Below are positions 1 to 5,323 of a DNA stretch of 14,086 nt, in pieces. The notes under the pieces were generated by a model that was not told the DNA's origin, made no database searches, and saw only the letters and a list, made by a program, of their open reading frames with translations. This stretch comes from Methanoregula sp. Lineage in GTDB: Archaea; Halobacteriota; Methanomicrobia; Methanomicrobiales; Methanospirillaceae. The stretch is from the NCBI RefSeq assembly GCF_002835825.1, contig NZ_PIZH01000013.1, positions 1 to 14,086 of the forward strand, in the 5' to 3' direction. How positions within the stretch are numbered: the stretch's first letter is position 1; the number at the start of each line of letters is the position of its first letter. The position numbers were made by a program, and so were the translations under genes.

Positions 1-388
1 CCCGGACCGGAGTGCCCTCTCGATACGCAAGATCATCGAAGACAGGACAGGTGTCAGGATAGGGGTCATCGTTGGCGACAGCCGGACCGATGCCATGCGG
101 CTGGGGTGCAGCGGTGTTGCGATAGGAGCGGCCGGGGTCACTTCCGTTATCAATGACCAGGGGAGGTCTGACCTTTTCGGGAGGAAACTCGAGGTCACAA
201 AACGGGCGATTGCAGACAATATCGCATCCGCTGCGGAACTCGTTATGGGTGAGGCCGATGAATGCACTCCCGCCGCCATCATCCGCGGGATTGGTCTTCC
301 AATCGGGGACCATATCGGTGTCGAGACGATCGATGCCACCGAATGTCTCTTCATGGGGGCGTTTGCCAAAAACCGGATGCAGGGGTGA
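1..388 (+). CDS. cofE: Coenzyme F420-0:L-glutamate ligase family protein (CofE-like), 3' part
   Basis: The reading frame is open from base 2, so the gene begins before the window and only about 128 C-terminal residues are visible. The segment carries the C-terminal hallmarks of the CofE/FbiB ligase family: a GDSRT motif, then GVAIGAAG, a DLFGRKLEVTKRA stretch, and ASAAELVMGEADE leading to IRGIG. CofE enzymes add one or more L-glutamates to F420-0 using GTP in the cytosol. The usual D-(S/T)-x-G-R-P signature of characterised CofE enzymes reads DSRTDAMRLG here, so this may be a divergent paralogue rather than the housekeeping enzyme. An internal ATG at 95 is methionine inside the domain, not the start. 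The stop lies 2 bp from the stop of the convergent zinc-ribbon gene. Family membership is fairly sure; the exact substrate is inferred. Confidence 0.72.
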   Translation, partial: PDRSALSIRKIIEDRTGVRIGVIVGDSRTDAMRLGCSGVAIGAAGVTSVINDQGRSDLFGRKLEVTKRAIADNIASAAELVMGEADECTPAAIIRGIGLPIGDHIGVETIDATECLFMGAFAKNRMQG

Positions 389-390
389 GA

Positions 391-777
391 TTACCGTCTC
401 CGCCGTTTTGCGAAGGTAATCTTTGCCTCAAGCGCTTTTTTCTTCTCCTGGATAACACCCGGGAGAGCATTGTCCACCACAAGGGATGCTATCTCGGCAA
501 AGTCACGGATCATGTCGATCTGTTCCTCCGGGGTAAAATCCTCTTCATCGATCAGTTCCCGGAACTCAGCCTCGCCTTCAACCGCTGATACTGGGGGAGG
601 AAACGTTACGCGGCACTTCGTGTGGCAGTAGCGGCACCGGCTCACGTACTCTCCGGCCATGCGGTCCTTCACGGAAAGGATCCGGAAGTTCCTCCCATCG
701 CACTTCGGGCAGGACCACTCCAGCGTAAGCGCCTTTAAGATCCCCTCTGCATGCTTTGAGAAGAGTGATTCAAACAT
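391..777 (-). CDS. Conserved zinc-ribbon protein of unknown function
   Basis: This is a 128-residue soluble protein. A zinc-ribbon is visible near the N-terminus: C23-x2-C26 in the sequence WSCPKC, and C48-x2-C51 in RCRYC, with a further C55. An acidic segment around residues 67-90 follows, then an alpha-helical stretch, and a strongly basic C-terminus ends in four arginines. The basic tail suggests contact with nucleic acid or ribosome, but this is inference and I recognise no named family. A TATA-like box is centred 26 bp upstream of the ATG and there is no Shine-Dalgarno, so the transcript is probably leaderless; this supports the chosen start. It converges on the CofE-like gene with a 2-bp gap, so the two 3' ends must overlap in the transcripts. 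Confidence 0.75.
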   Translation of the reverse strand: MFESLFSKHAEGILKALTLEWSCPKCDGRNFRILSVKDRMAGEYVSRCRYCHTKCRVTFPPPVSAVEGEAEFRELIDEEDFTPEEQIDMIRDFAEIASLVVDNALPGVIQEKKKALEAKITFAKRRRR

Positions 778-797
778 CAGGAATACCTGCCATGAAC

Positions 798-808
798 ACT
801 ATAAAAGA
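798..808 (-). promoter_or_regulatory. TATA-type archaeal promoter for the zinc-ribbon gene
   Basis: On the minus strand this reads CTTTTATAG, centred about 26 bp before the ATG at 777. This is the spacing expected when transcription starts at or next to the start codon, so a leaderless mRNA is inferred. Confidence 0.5.
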
Positions 809-984
809 GCGTTTTCCGGGCTCCCATATTAAGGAAGCGGATGCGGGGGCTGCTCCCCTTCACCCACTCTTCCATGATCCGGCTCTGACCACTAGTATTC
901 CATAAGGACGCGCAGGATATTCTCATGCTCCCGGCCACCCGTTCTCTTCGAATGTGATCAATCCCTTGTGGTAACATTGATTGG

Positions 985-1089
985 ATGAATTATCTGCAAC
1001 AGGGCACCCCTTATGAGGATAAAAGGAAATTATTGAACCAGGGCTTTGACTATGTGAGAATGGTGACTGGCAGGGAGAAGCCACAATAA
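985..1089 (+). CDS. Possible small protein, 34 aa
   Basis: A 34-codon ORF from ATG to TAA sits inside the gap between the zinc-ribbon and YkgJ-like genes. The translation starts MNYLQQGTPYEDKRK and continues LLNQGFDYVRMVTGREKPQ. It is hydrophilic, has a balanced charge pattern with many aromatic and charged residues and no cysteine or tryptophan, and looks more like a real peptide than other short frames in the gap. Against it: there is no clear Shine-Dalgarno upstream, no convincing TATA box at the right distance, and an in-frame stop precedes the ATG closely. I do not recognise a family. It could equally be the remnant of a larger gene or chance. Confidence 0.25.
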   Translation: MNYLQQGTPYEDKRKLLNQGFDYVRMVTGREKPQ

Positions 1090-1202
1090 CCCCTATGCAA
1101 TCGGGCGAAAAGGGAAAAAGCGTTGTTACCCGTTCTGCATGCATCCTGAAAGGGAGACCCCCGGGCACCCTGATATTTCCGGGTTCCCCGACAGCCTCGC
1201 AG

Positions 1203-1210
1203 GGAGGGTG
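1203..1210 (+). promoter_or_regulatory. Shine-Dalgarno sequence for the YkgJ-like gene
   Basis: GGAGGGTG lies 9 nt before the ATG at 1220 and pairs well with the archaeal 16S 3' end. It fixes the start. A TATA-like stretch (GATATTTCC, near 1170-1178) is at a fitting distance for a short leader. Confidence 0.55.
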
Positions 1211-1219
1211 TGCTGATAT

Positions 1220-1702
1220 ATGGCATTCCAATGCCAGCAGTGCGGCGAATGCTGCAGCTCCATGGGCTCGGTCATCAGCATCCGTGAACAGACCGAGCCC
1301 TTCGAATACCGGCTCTGGTTTACGACTACCCTGGAGGAACGGCAGGTCCGGATCGATCCGGACAAACGGGATCTCTTCTCTTCGCAGGATATCCTGGCGA
1401 AAAGGCCGATGGCCTGTCCATTCCTCCGCGAGCGTACGCCGGGAGCGATCATCTGTACGGTCCATTCCACCCGTCCCGACCTTTGCCGCCAGTATAGCTG
1501 CTTCCGGATCCTTGTATGCAACAGGAGGGGAGAGCGACTTGGTCGCGTGATGGACAACTTGAAATATTTCACAACCATGGACCACGAGCTCCGCACCGTC
1601 TGGGACAAGGAGATCGCGCCGATCACCATCGCTGATGAGGCTTGTTGGGAAGAAGAGGTTGAGAGGATCCTGTCGGCAGCAGGATACCGTGTATTACACT
1701 GA
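1220..1702 (+). CDS. YkgJ family cysteine cluster protein
   Basis: This is a 160-residue soluble protein with the diagnostic cysteine pattern of the YkgJ/CxxCxxCC family (COG0727). C5, C8, C11 and C12 lie at the N-terminus in CQQCGECC; C66 is in MACPFL; C79 and the RPDLCRQYSC segment with C89 and C94 follow. Members are thought to bind a metal, either zinc or an iron-sulfur cluster; the biochemical role is not known. The start is well supported by a GGAGGGTG ribosome binding site. The gene converges on the RNase III gene with only 19 bp between stops. No neighbouring gene suggests a partner. The family call is firm; any function would be a guess. Confidence 0.87.
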   Translation: MAFQCQQCGECCSSMGSVISIREQTEPFEYRLWFTTTLEERQVRIDPDKRDLFSSQDILAKRPMACPFLRERTPGAIICTVHSTRPDLCRQYSCFRILVCNRRGERLGRVMDNLKYFTTMDHELRTVWDKEIAPITIADEACWEEEVERILSAAGYRVLH

Positions 1703-1721
1703 CGCGCCGTTGTGGGAACTG

Positions 1722-2480
1722 TCAGGAGGTGCCAGAATCGCTTCCCTGCGTTCCTGTGACGTCATCGCAGGAAAGACCCAGCTTCCTGCATGCTGCCCGT
1801 GCCGCTTCCCGCTCCGCCTTCTGGATGCTCGCGCCACTCCCACTACCGAGCACCTGGTTGTTGAAGATCACTTCAAAGGTAAAGACCGGCCGGTGGTCCG
1901 GTCCCTCGCGTTTTGTCTCCCGGTAGATGGGAACGGCCCGAAAGCGCTTCTGGAAGTATTCCTGCAGCATCCCGATCGCGTTCTCTTCAGGGCTGGCCTG
2001 GTCGATTGGCTCCCGCAGGAGACCGTTGACGAAGAATGCCACCTCGTCAAACCCGATCTCGCAGTACAGGGCACCGATGAATGCCTCGAACGCCCCCCCG
2101 GCTATGCGTTCGCCGTACGTATTCTGCCCTGCAATGGCCGGAGGAATGAGACACGAGAAGACTTCGAAATCTACCAGGTTCCGGACAATGGCATCGAGCG
2201 CGTGGTTCGAGACGATCCCGCTGATTGCGCGGGTCATCTCCCCCTCGGTAAGCGCGGCATGTTTCCTGGTGAAAAGGGCCTGGGCAACAATGAGATTTAC
2301 GACACGGTCGCCCAGGAACTCGAAACGCTCCCACTCGGCGATCGAAATGTCCCAGTGGTCCTTTACGGGATCACCGTAGGCTGTGTTGAAGCAGGAGACA
2401 AACGTCGTGATGGTCCGCCCCAGGTCCGGCCGGGGTGCACGGAGAAGTTCGATGAGGGGCTGGCACGAGTGTCCGGTCAT
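1722..2480 (-). CDS. rnc: Ribonuclease III homologue (RNase III domain plus dsRBD)
   Basis: The 252-residue protein has the two-domain layout of class I RNase III, which cleaves double-stranded RNA. The catalytic domain spans about residues 20-158 and contains the signature ERFEFLGD (51-58), giving E51, E54 and D58 in the positions of E. coli E38, E41 and D45, and E79 in LTEGEMTR. The second half of the active site reads IAGGAFEAFIGALY (126-139): E132 matches the essential E. coli E117, but the position of D114 is G129. A dsRNA-binding domain follows at about 166-236, with LQEYFQKRF, a GPDHRPVFTFEV core and SGSGASIQKAEREAA. Canonical RNase III is uncommon in Archaea. A TATA box 23 bp upstream suggests a separate leaderless transcript, though cofC ends only 32 bp upstream on the same strand. 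Confidence 0.88.
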   Translation of the reverse strand: MTGHSCQPLIELLRAPRPDLGRTITTFVSCFNTAYGDPVKDHWDISIAEWERFEFLGDRVVNLIVAQALFTRKHAALTEGEMTRAISGIVSNHALDAIVRNLVDFEVFSCLIPPAIAGQNTYGERIAGGAFEAFIGALYCEIGFDEVAFFVNGLLREPIDQASPEENAIGMLQEYFQKRFRAVPIYRETKREGPDHRPVFTFEVIFNNQVLGSGSGASIQKAEREAARAACRKLGLSCDDVTGTQGSDSGTS

Positions 2481-2498
2481 TTCATGCTATTCGGATAC

Positions 2499-2506
2499 CT
2501 TATAAG
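2499..2506 (-). promoter_or_regulatory. TATA-type promoter of the RNase III gene
   Basis: The palindromic CTTATAAG is centred about 23 bp before the ATG at 2480, in the 32-bp gap behind cofC. No Shine-Dalgarno is present, which fits a leaderless start. Read-through from cofC is also possible. Confidence 0.45.
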
Positions 2507-2512
2507 ATATTG

Positions 2513-3139
2513 TTATCGTTTCCGCACACAGCGTACGCGACCAGTATCGGTTGCAAGGGAGAAACCGAGGCTCTCGAGGTATGCCCGGCTCTTCCCGGTG
2601 CCGTGGATCAGGAGTTCGACCAAGTCATCCTCTTCGTCAATATCCGTATGGAGCCGGAACGAGTCCACCACCTCGACCGAAAGCCCGGCATCCGTGGCGA
2701 TCTTCATGTGCTTCAAAAAGCTCGTGCCATAGTAATCGACATGGAATTTCTTTGGCTCCTTCATGAAGATGACATTCGTGCCCCCGCCCCGGCCGGGAAC
2801 GATTGCCATGTCCTTTGTCGTTGACGTGACACGGCGGATCGATGCTTCGTCGGCAAGCGGGAGGTCAGCCATCAGGATAAGGAGGCCGTTCTCTACCGTG
2901 GGGAGGATCTCGTTTAAGGTCTGGTTCAGGTCAGCATCCTTCACGGTCACCTGCACAAGCTCCGAATCAAAGAGTTCCGTTCCCACGACAACCGGGCTGC
3001 ACATGGCGTCCTTTGCTGCGCTGACCACATCCTCGAGCATCGCAAACGCGAATGCCTCACGCTCTTCCTGCGAGAGGAGGGAGGAGAGTCGCGTCTTCGG
3101 GTTCTTCGGCTTGTACGGGATCAACGCATGCGGGCACAT
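2513..3139 (-). CDS. cofC: 2-phospho-L-lactate guanylyltransferase (CofC)
   Basis: The 208-residue protein matches CofC, which condenses a phosphorylated C3 acid such as 2-phospho-L-lactate with GTP to give the activated donor used by CofD in F420 synthesis. Visible motifs are the N-terminal nucleotide-binding segment HALIPYKPKNPKTRL (4-18), LILMADLPLA (87-96), VPGRGGGTNVI (114-124), FHVDYYGTSFLKH (132-144) and the acidic C-terminal segment DIDEEDDLVELL (167-178). An open frame extends 75 codons upstream to 3364, but it overlaps the divergent gene; the ATG at 3139 puts the family's first strand at the N-terminus and has a TATA-like box 28 bp upstream. RNase III follows on the same strand. The call is firm. 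Confidence 0.93.
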   Translation of the reverse strand: MCPHALIPYKPKNPKTRLSSLLSQEEREAFAFAMLEDVVSAAKDAMCSPVVVGTELFDSELVQVTVKDADLNQTLNEILPTVENGLLILMADLPLADEASIRRVTSTTKDMAIVPGRGGGTNVIFMKEPKKFHVDYYGTSFLKHMKIATDAGLSVEVVDSFRLHTDIDEEDDLVELLIHGTGKSRAYLESLGFSLATDTGRVRCVRKR

Positions 3140-3162
3140 ACCAGAGATCGTGTGCAGGGTGA

Positions 3163-3172
3163 CCAAAAATAG
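3163..3172 (-). promoter_or_regulatory. TATA-like box for cofC
   Basis: The minus strand reads CTATTTTTGG, centred about 28 bp before the cofC ATG at 3139. The leader would be very short or absent. Confidence 0.38.
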
Positions 3173-3187
3173 GTGCTGATATGCACC
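3172..3187. repeat. Inverted repeat between divergent promoters of cofC and the GyrI-like gene
   Basis: GGTGC-TGATAT-GCACC is a perfect 5-bp inverted repeat with a 6-bp centre. It lies between the two TATA-like boxes, where a regulator could act on both genes. It is short enough to be chance. Confidence 0.25.
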
Positions 3188-3205
3188 CGTGAACGAAATG
3201 AATGG

Positions 3206-3213
3206 TTTAACAT
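3206..3213 (+). promoter_or_regulatory. TATA-like box for the GyrI-like gene
   Basis: TTTAACAT is centred about 27 bp before the ATG at 3237, with no Shine-Dalgarno, which fits a leaderless transcript and decides the start. Confidence 0.38.
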
Positions 3214-3236
3214 TTTTGCCGTCCCAGATTCCGGTA

Positions 3237-3728
3237 ATGGATGGACCAAAATATACCATAAAGAAACTGCCCGCCCGCACCGTGGTCGGTATTGCCCGCC
3301 GCACATCGAACTCGGAGGCGGCAGGCATCATCCCGGGATGCTGGCAGGCATTTCTCCAAAACAATGGGCCGGCACGGATCCCTCACCGGGTGAACCCCCC
3401 GGTCATGTATGCGGTCTACTCGGATTACGAGAAAGACTGGACCGGGACGTACTCGTACCTGCTCGGGTGCGGCGTGACCCGTGCCGACAAAGTGCCGGAA
3501 GGTTTGGAAGTCCGTCATATCCCTGCCCAGACCTACGCGGTCTTCACGGCAAAGGGCAAAATGCCGGACGAGATCGTGGGTGTCTGGGCGAATGTCTGGT
3601 CATCGGATCTCCCGCGGACGTACACGTTCGACTTCGAGGTGTATGATAAGCGGTTCGCTCGTCCCGTGGCAAAGGAAGCAGATATATACGTGGCCGTGGA
3701 TCCGGACCAGATGAAAGAAACCGCCTGA
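3237..3728 (+). CDS. GyrI-like / AraC-type effector-binding domain protein
   Basis: The 163-residue protein looks like a stand-alone effector-binding domain of the GyrI/AraC C-terminal fold. Visible family features are an N-terminal strand with PARTVVGIARRTS, the helix IPGCWQAFLQNN, VMYAVYSDYEKDWTGTYSYL in the middle, the VPEGLEVRHIPAQTYAVF stretch, and a C-terminal strand FDFEVYD followed by EADIYVAV. In bacteria such domains bind small hydrophobic ligands or DNA gyrase; no DNA-binding helix-turn-helix is attached here, so a ligand-binding or hydrolase-like role is only an inference. A GTG at 3189 and an ATG at 3198 are open alternatives, but the TATA-like box position and family N-terminus favour 3237. 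It is divergent from cofC and converges on the polyprenol kinase gene. Confidence 0.8.
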   Translation: MDGPKYTIKKLPARTVVGIARRTSNSEAAGIIPGCWQAFLQNNGPARIPHRVNPPVMYAVYSDYEKDWTGTYSYLLGCGVTRADKVPEGLEVRHIPAQTYAVFTAKGKMPDEIVGVWANVWSSDLPRTYTFDFEVYDKRFARPVAKEADIYVAVDPDQMKETA

Positions 3729-3734
3729 CCTCCA

Positions 3735-3746
3735 CCTTTTATTCTC
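3735..3746 (+). terminator. T-rich 3' end of the GyrI-like gene
   Basis: A CCTTTTATTCTC stretch follows the stop by a few bases. Archaeal transcripts often end in such pyrimidine runs; the run is short, so the call is weak. Confidence 0.22.
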
Positions 3747-3758
3747 AAACTGCTTCAC

Positions 3759-4328
3759 TCATGCCGCAAAGGAAAGGAATGCCGGCACGAATGCCAGCAG
3801 GACCGCAACGGCCACGGGGATGACAAGATTATCATCGACAGGGGAGATGAGTTCGATGATCCCTGCCAGTACCGCGACTGCGGCAGCCCCGGCAGGAGTC
3901 AGGAGCGGCAGCAGGACGATGGCCGTTACAGCAATGCCGGAAAGGGTACCCTCCCATGATTTACCATTGTAGATACGGTGTGTCCCGAACCTCAGCCCTG
4001 CAATTGTTGTCACACTGTCAAGGACCGCGAGCGTGACAATTGCCGGTACCGAGATGGTGACGGGAAAGAGAACGACCACTGCAAGAACGCTGACAGCAAA
4101 GGTGAGTGCCCCCCGACCGGGAAGACGGTCGTTCCGGTCAAGGTGCCCGACCAGGAACGAGAAGAGCGGGATGTTATGCCCGCGAAGGAGAAGGTCCACC
4201 AGCACAATGCCGATTAAGAGCCCCCCGGCAAGGATCGCGGTCGCTGCTGCCTGCCCCGCGATGTGGACCATTGCTGCCACGAGAACACCCAAAATGAGGT
4301 GGATGAGTTTGCGGACAAACTCCTGCAT
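3759..4328 (-). CDS. Polyprenol/dolichol kinase-like membrane protein (SEC59/DGK1 family)
   Basis: The 189-residue integral membrane protein belongs to the CTP-dependent polyprenol/diacylglycerol kinase group (COG0170, related to CDP-diglyceride synthases). It starts with the family motif VRKLIHLILG, then several hydrophobic segments (about 12-48, 76-110, 130-160, 168-188), the motif DRLPGRGALTF (67-77), the cytidylyltransferase-like segment DSVTTIAGLRFGTHR (104-118) with KSWEGTLSG (123-131), and a final VDDNLVIP (164-171). In archaea it may phosphorylate dolichol or geranylgeraniol for glycosylation or lipid recycling. The exact substrate is inferred. It lies 71 bp behind the histidine kinase on the same strand, but a hairpin with a T-run between them suggests separate transcripts. 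Confidence 0.85.
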   Translation of the reverse strand: MQEFVRKLIHLILGVLVAAMVHIAGQAAATAILAGGLLIGIVLVDLLLRGHNIPLFSFLVGHLDRNDRLPGRGALTFAVSVLAVVVLFPVTISVPAIVTLAVLDSVTTIAGLRFGTHRIYNGKSWEGTLSGIAVTAIVLLPLLTPAGAAAVAVLAGIIELISPVDDNLVIPVAVAVLLAFVPAFLSFAA

Positions 4329-4352
4329 TGGTGAATCTTTGTTGCAGGGAAC

Positions 4353-4376
4353 AAAAAAGCCTCTGATAGTGGAGGC
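4353..4376 (-). terminator. Hairpin plus T6 terminator behind the histidine kinase
   Basis: On the minus strand GCCTC, an 8-nt loop and GAGGC are followed directly by six T. It lies 24 bp past the kinase stop and before the polyprenol kinase start. The T-run also sits about 28 bp before the downstream ATG, so it may double as promoter. Confidence 0.5.
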
Positions 4377-4399
4377 GGGAGAATGCCGCCCCCACAGAC

Positions 4400-5197
4400 C
4401 TACTGGACCGGAAGCGGGGTTTCCTCTCCCCCTTCGCGGTACGTGCCTTCGGGCAGCATGATGACAAAACGCGCTCCTTTCCCCGGCTCCCCGTTCTCCG
4501 TTACCGTTATTCCGGTCATCGCGAGGATTTCCCGGGCCAAAAAGAGCCCCCAGCCGGTCCCTTTGCCATAGCCCCGTTCAAAGATCCGGTCCTTGTCCGC
4601 GGCAGGGATACCTTTCCCGTTATCCTCGATGATCACCTGTGCGTGAGTGCCGAGGTCCTCGAACATAATCCGAATTTCTGTTGCCGTTCCCCCGTATCTG
4701 GCGGCATTGTCGAGAAACTGGAAGAGTGCCTTATCCAGGAAACTGTCGGCAAACACCGCAACCCGGCCCACAGAAACAATGACCTTGATTGCCGGATTGT
4801 CAAAAATTTCCATGGCGCGGTGGACCGCATTGTCCAGTCCCTGCCAGCGGGGGGGTTCAACCGCAAGGTTCTGGTAGTCCTTGGCAAACTGGAAGAGACG
4901 CCGGATCTTGTCAACCGCATACTTCTCGCGCTCGATATAGGTCTTCTGTTTCTCATCAGTGACAATCATCTCGAGCAGTTCATTGTACCCGACAATCGCG
5001 GTCATCTGGTTGAGTACATCGTGCCGGGTGACACTGCCGACAAGCTGGAGCTTCTTTTTCAAAAACTCGTTCTCGGCTCTGAGGGCAGCAATCTCCTCAG
5101 CGGGTGACCCGGTACGGTCACCGTTTCCCCTTGCACTTCCCCCATCACCGTTGTTTTCGAGCATTGACATCTTCAGGTCCCGGTACGCCATGGGCAT
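4400..5197 (-). CDS. Soluble sensor histidine kinase
   Basis: The 265-residue protein has a histidine kinase core and no membrane segment. A disordered Gly/Asn-rich start (13-32) leads to a short coiled coil (33-55), then the H-box SVTRHDVLNQMTAIVGYNELL region with H59 as the likely phosphorylated residue, and the ATPase domain: N-box FLDNAARYG (161-169), D-x-G-x-G in EDNGKGIP (191-198) and the G-rich GKGTGWGLFLAREI (211-224). No PAS, GAF or receiver domain is attached and no response regulator gene is in the window, so both the signal and the target are unknown. ATGs at 5191, 5170 and 5164 are alternatives; a TATATT element near 5206-5214 would fit one of the later ones. The gene is divergent from cofG. 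Confidence 0.88.
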   Translation of the reverse strand: MPMAYRDLKMSMLENNGDGGSARGNGDRTGSPAEEIAALRAENEFLKKKLQLVGSVTRHDVLNQMTAIVGYNELLEMIVTDEKQKTYIEREKYAVDKIRRLFQFAKDYQNLAVEPPRWQGLDNAVHRAMEIFDNPAIKVIVSVGRVAVFADSFLDKALFQFLDNAARYGGTATEIRIMFEDLGTHAQVIIEDNGKGIPAADKDRIFERGYGKGTGWGLFLAREILAMTGITVTENGEPGKGARFVIMLPEGTYREGGEETPLPVQ

Positions 5198-5236
5198 TCA
5201 CGGCAGAATATAACAGGTTAGAGATGGTTAACCCCA

Positions 5237-5252
5237 AACCCTCATTAGGGTT
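5237..5252. repeat. Perfect inverted repeat in the kinase/cofG divergent region
   Basis: AACCCT-CATT-AGGGTT is a perfect 6-bp stem with a 4-nt loop, 40 bp upstream of the kinase start and 72 bp before cofG. A palindromic GGTTAACC lies just to its left. It could be an operator or an RNA hairpin. Confidence 0.3.
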
Positions 5253-5323
5253 GTCCTTATCGCATGATCGGAGCGAAGACGCGGGACGGATACCAGCCTT
5301 CATGAGATCCAAGGAATAAGTTC

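Larger units (their letters stand above)
778..1219. other. 442-bp intergenic region between divergent genes
   Basis: This is the longest stretch without a recognised gene. It holds the zinc-ribbon gene promoter at its left end and the ribosome binding site of the YkgJ-like gene at its right end. No tRNA T-loop, box C/D sRNA pair, riboswitch-like fold, transposon end or long repeat was recognised. Only one short ORF (985-1089) looks protein-like. A minus-strand ORF at 777-977 would end across the zinc-ribbon start codon, but it covers that gene's promoter and its translation looks random in composition. Confidence 0.6.

Noticed and set aside
777..977. 66-codon minus-strand ORF ending across the zinc-ribbon start (TGATG)
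   Set aside because: The overlap looks like coupling, but the TATA box of the zinc-ribbon gene lies inside it and the translation looks random.
778..1219. Possible tRNA or box C/D sRNA in the large gap
   Set aside because: A TTCGAA at about 948 resembles a T-loop but no stems pair around it, and ATGATC...CTGA near 873-888 is too short for a C/D guide.
2093..2099. Sequencing error as cause of the RNase III Asp-to-Gly change
   Set aside because: A wrong homopolymer length would break the frame, yet the dsRNA-binding domain continues in frame, so a simple length error does not explain it.
1635..2732. 365-codon plus-strand ORF
   Set aside because: It is antisense to the RNase III and cofC genes, which have clear motifs. 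Long antisense frames are expected in GC-rich DNA.
3140..3364. Upstream extension of the cofC frame
   Set aside because: CofC proteins begin at the HALIPYKP strand. The extension overlaps the divergent gene and has no family counterpart.
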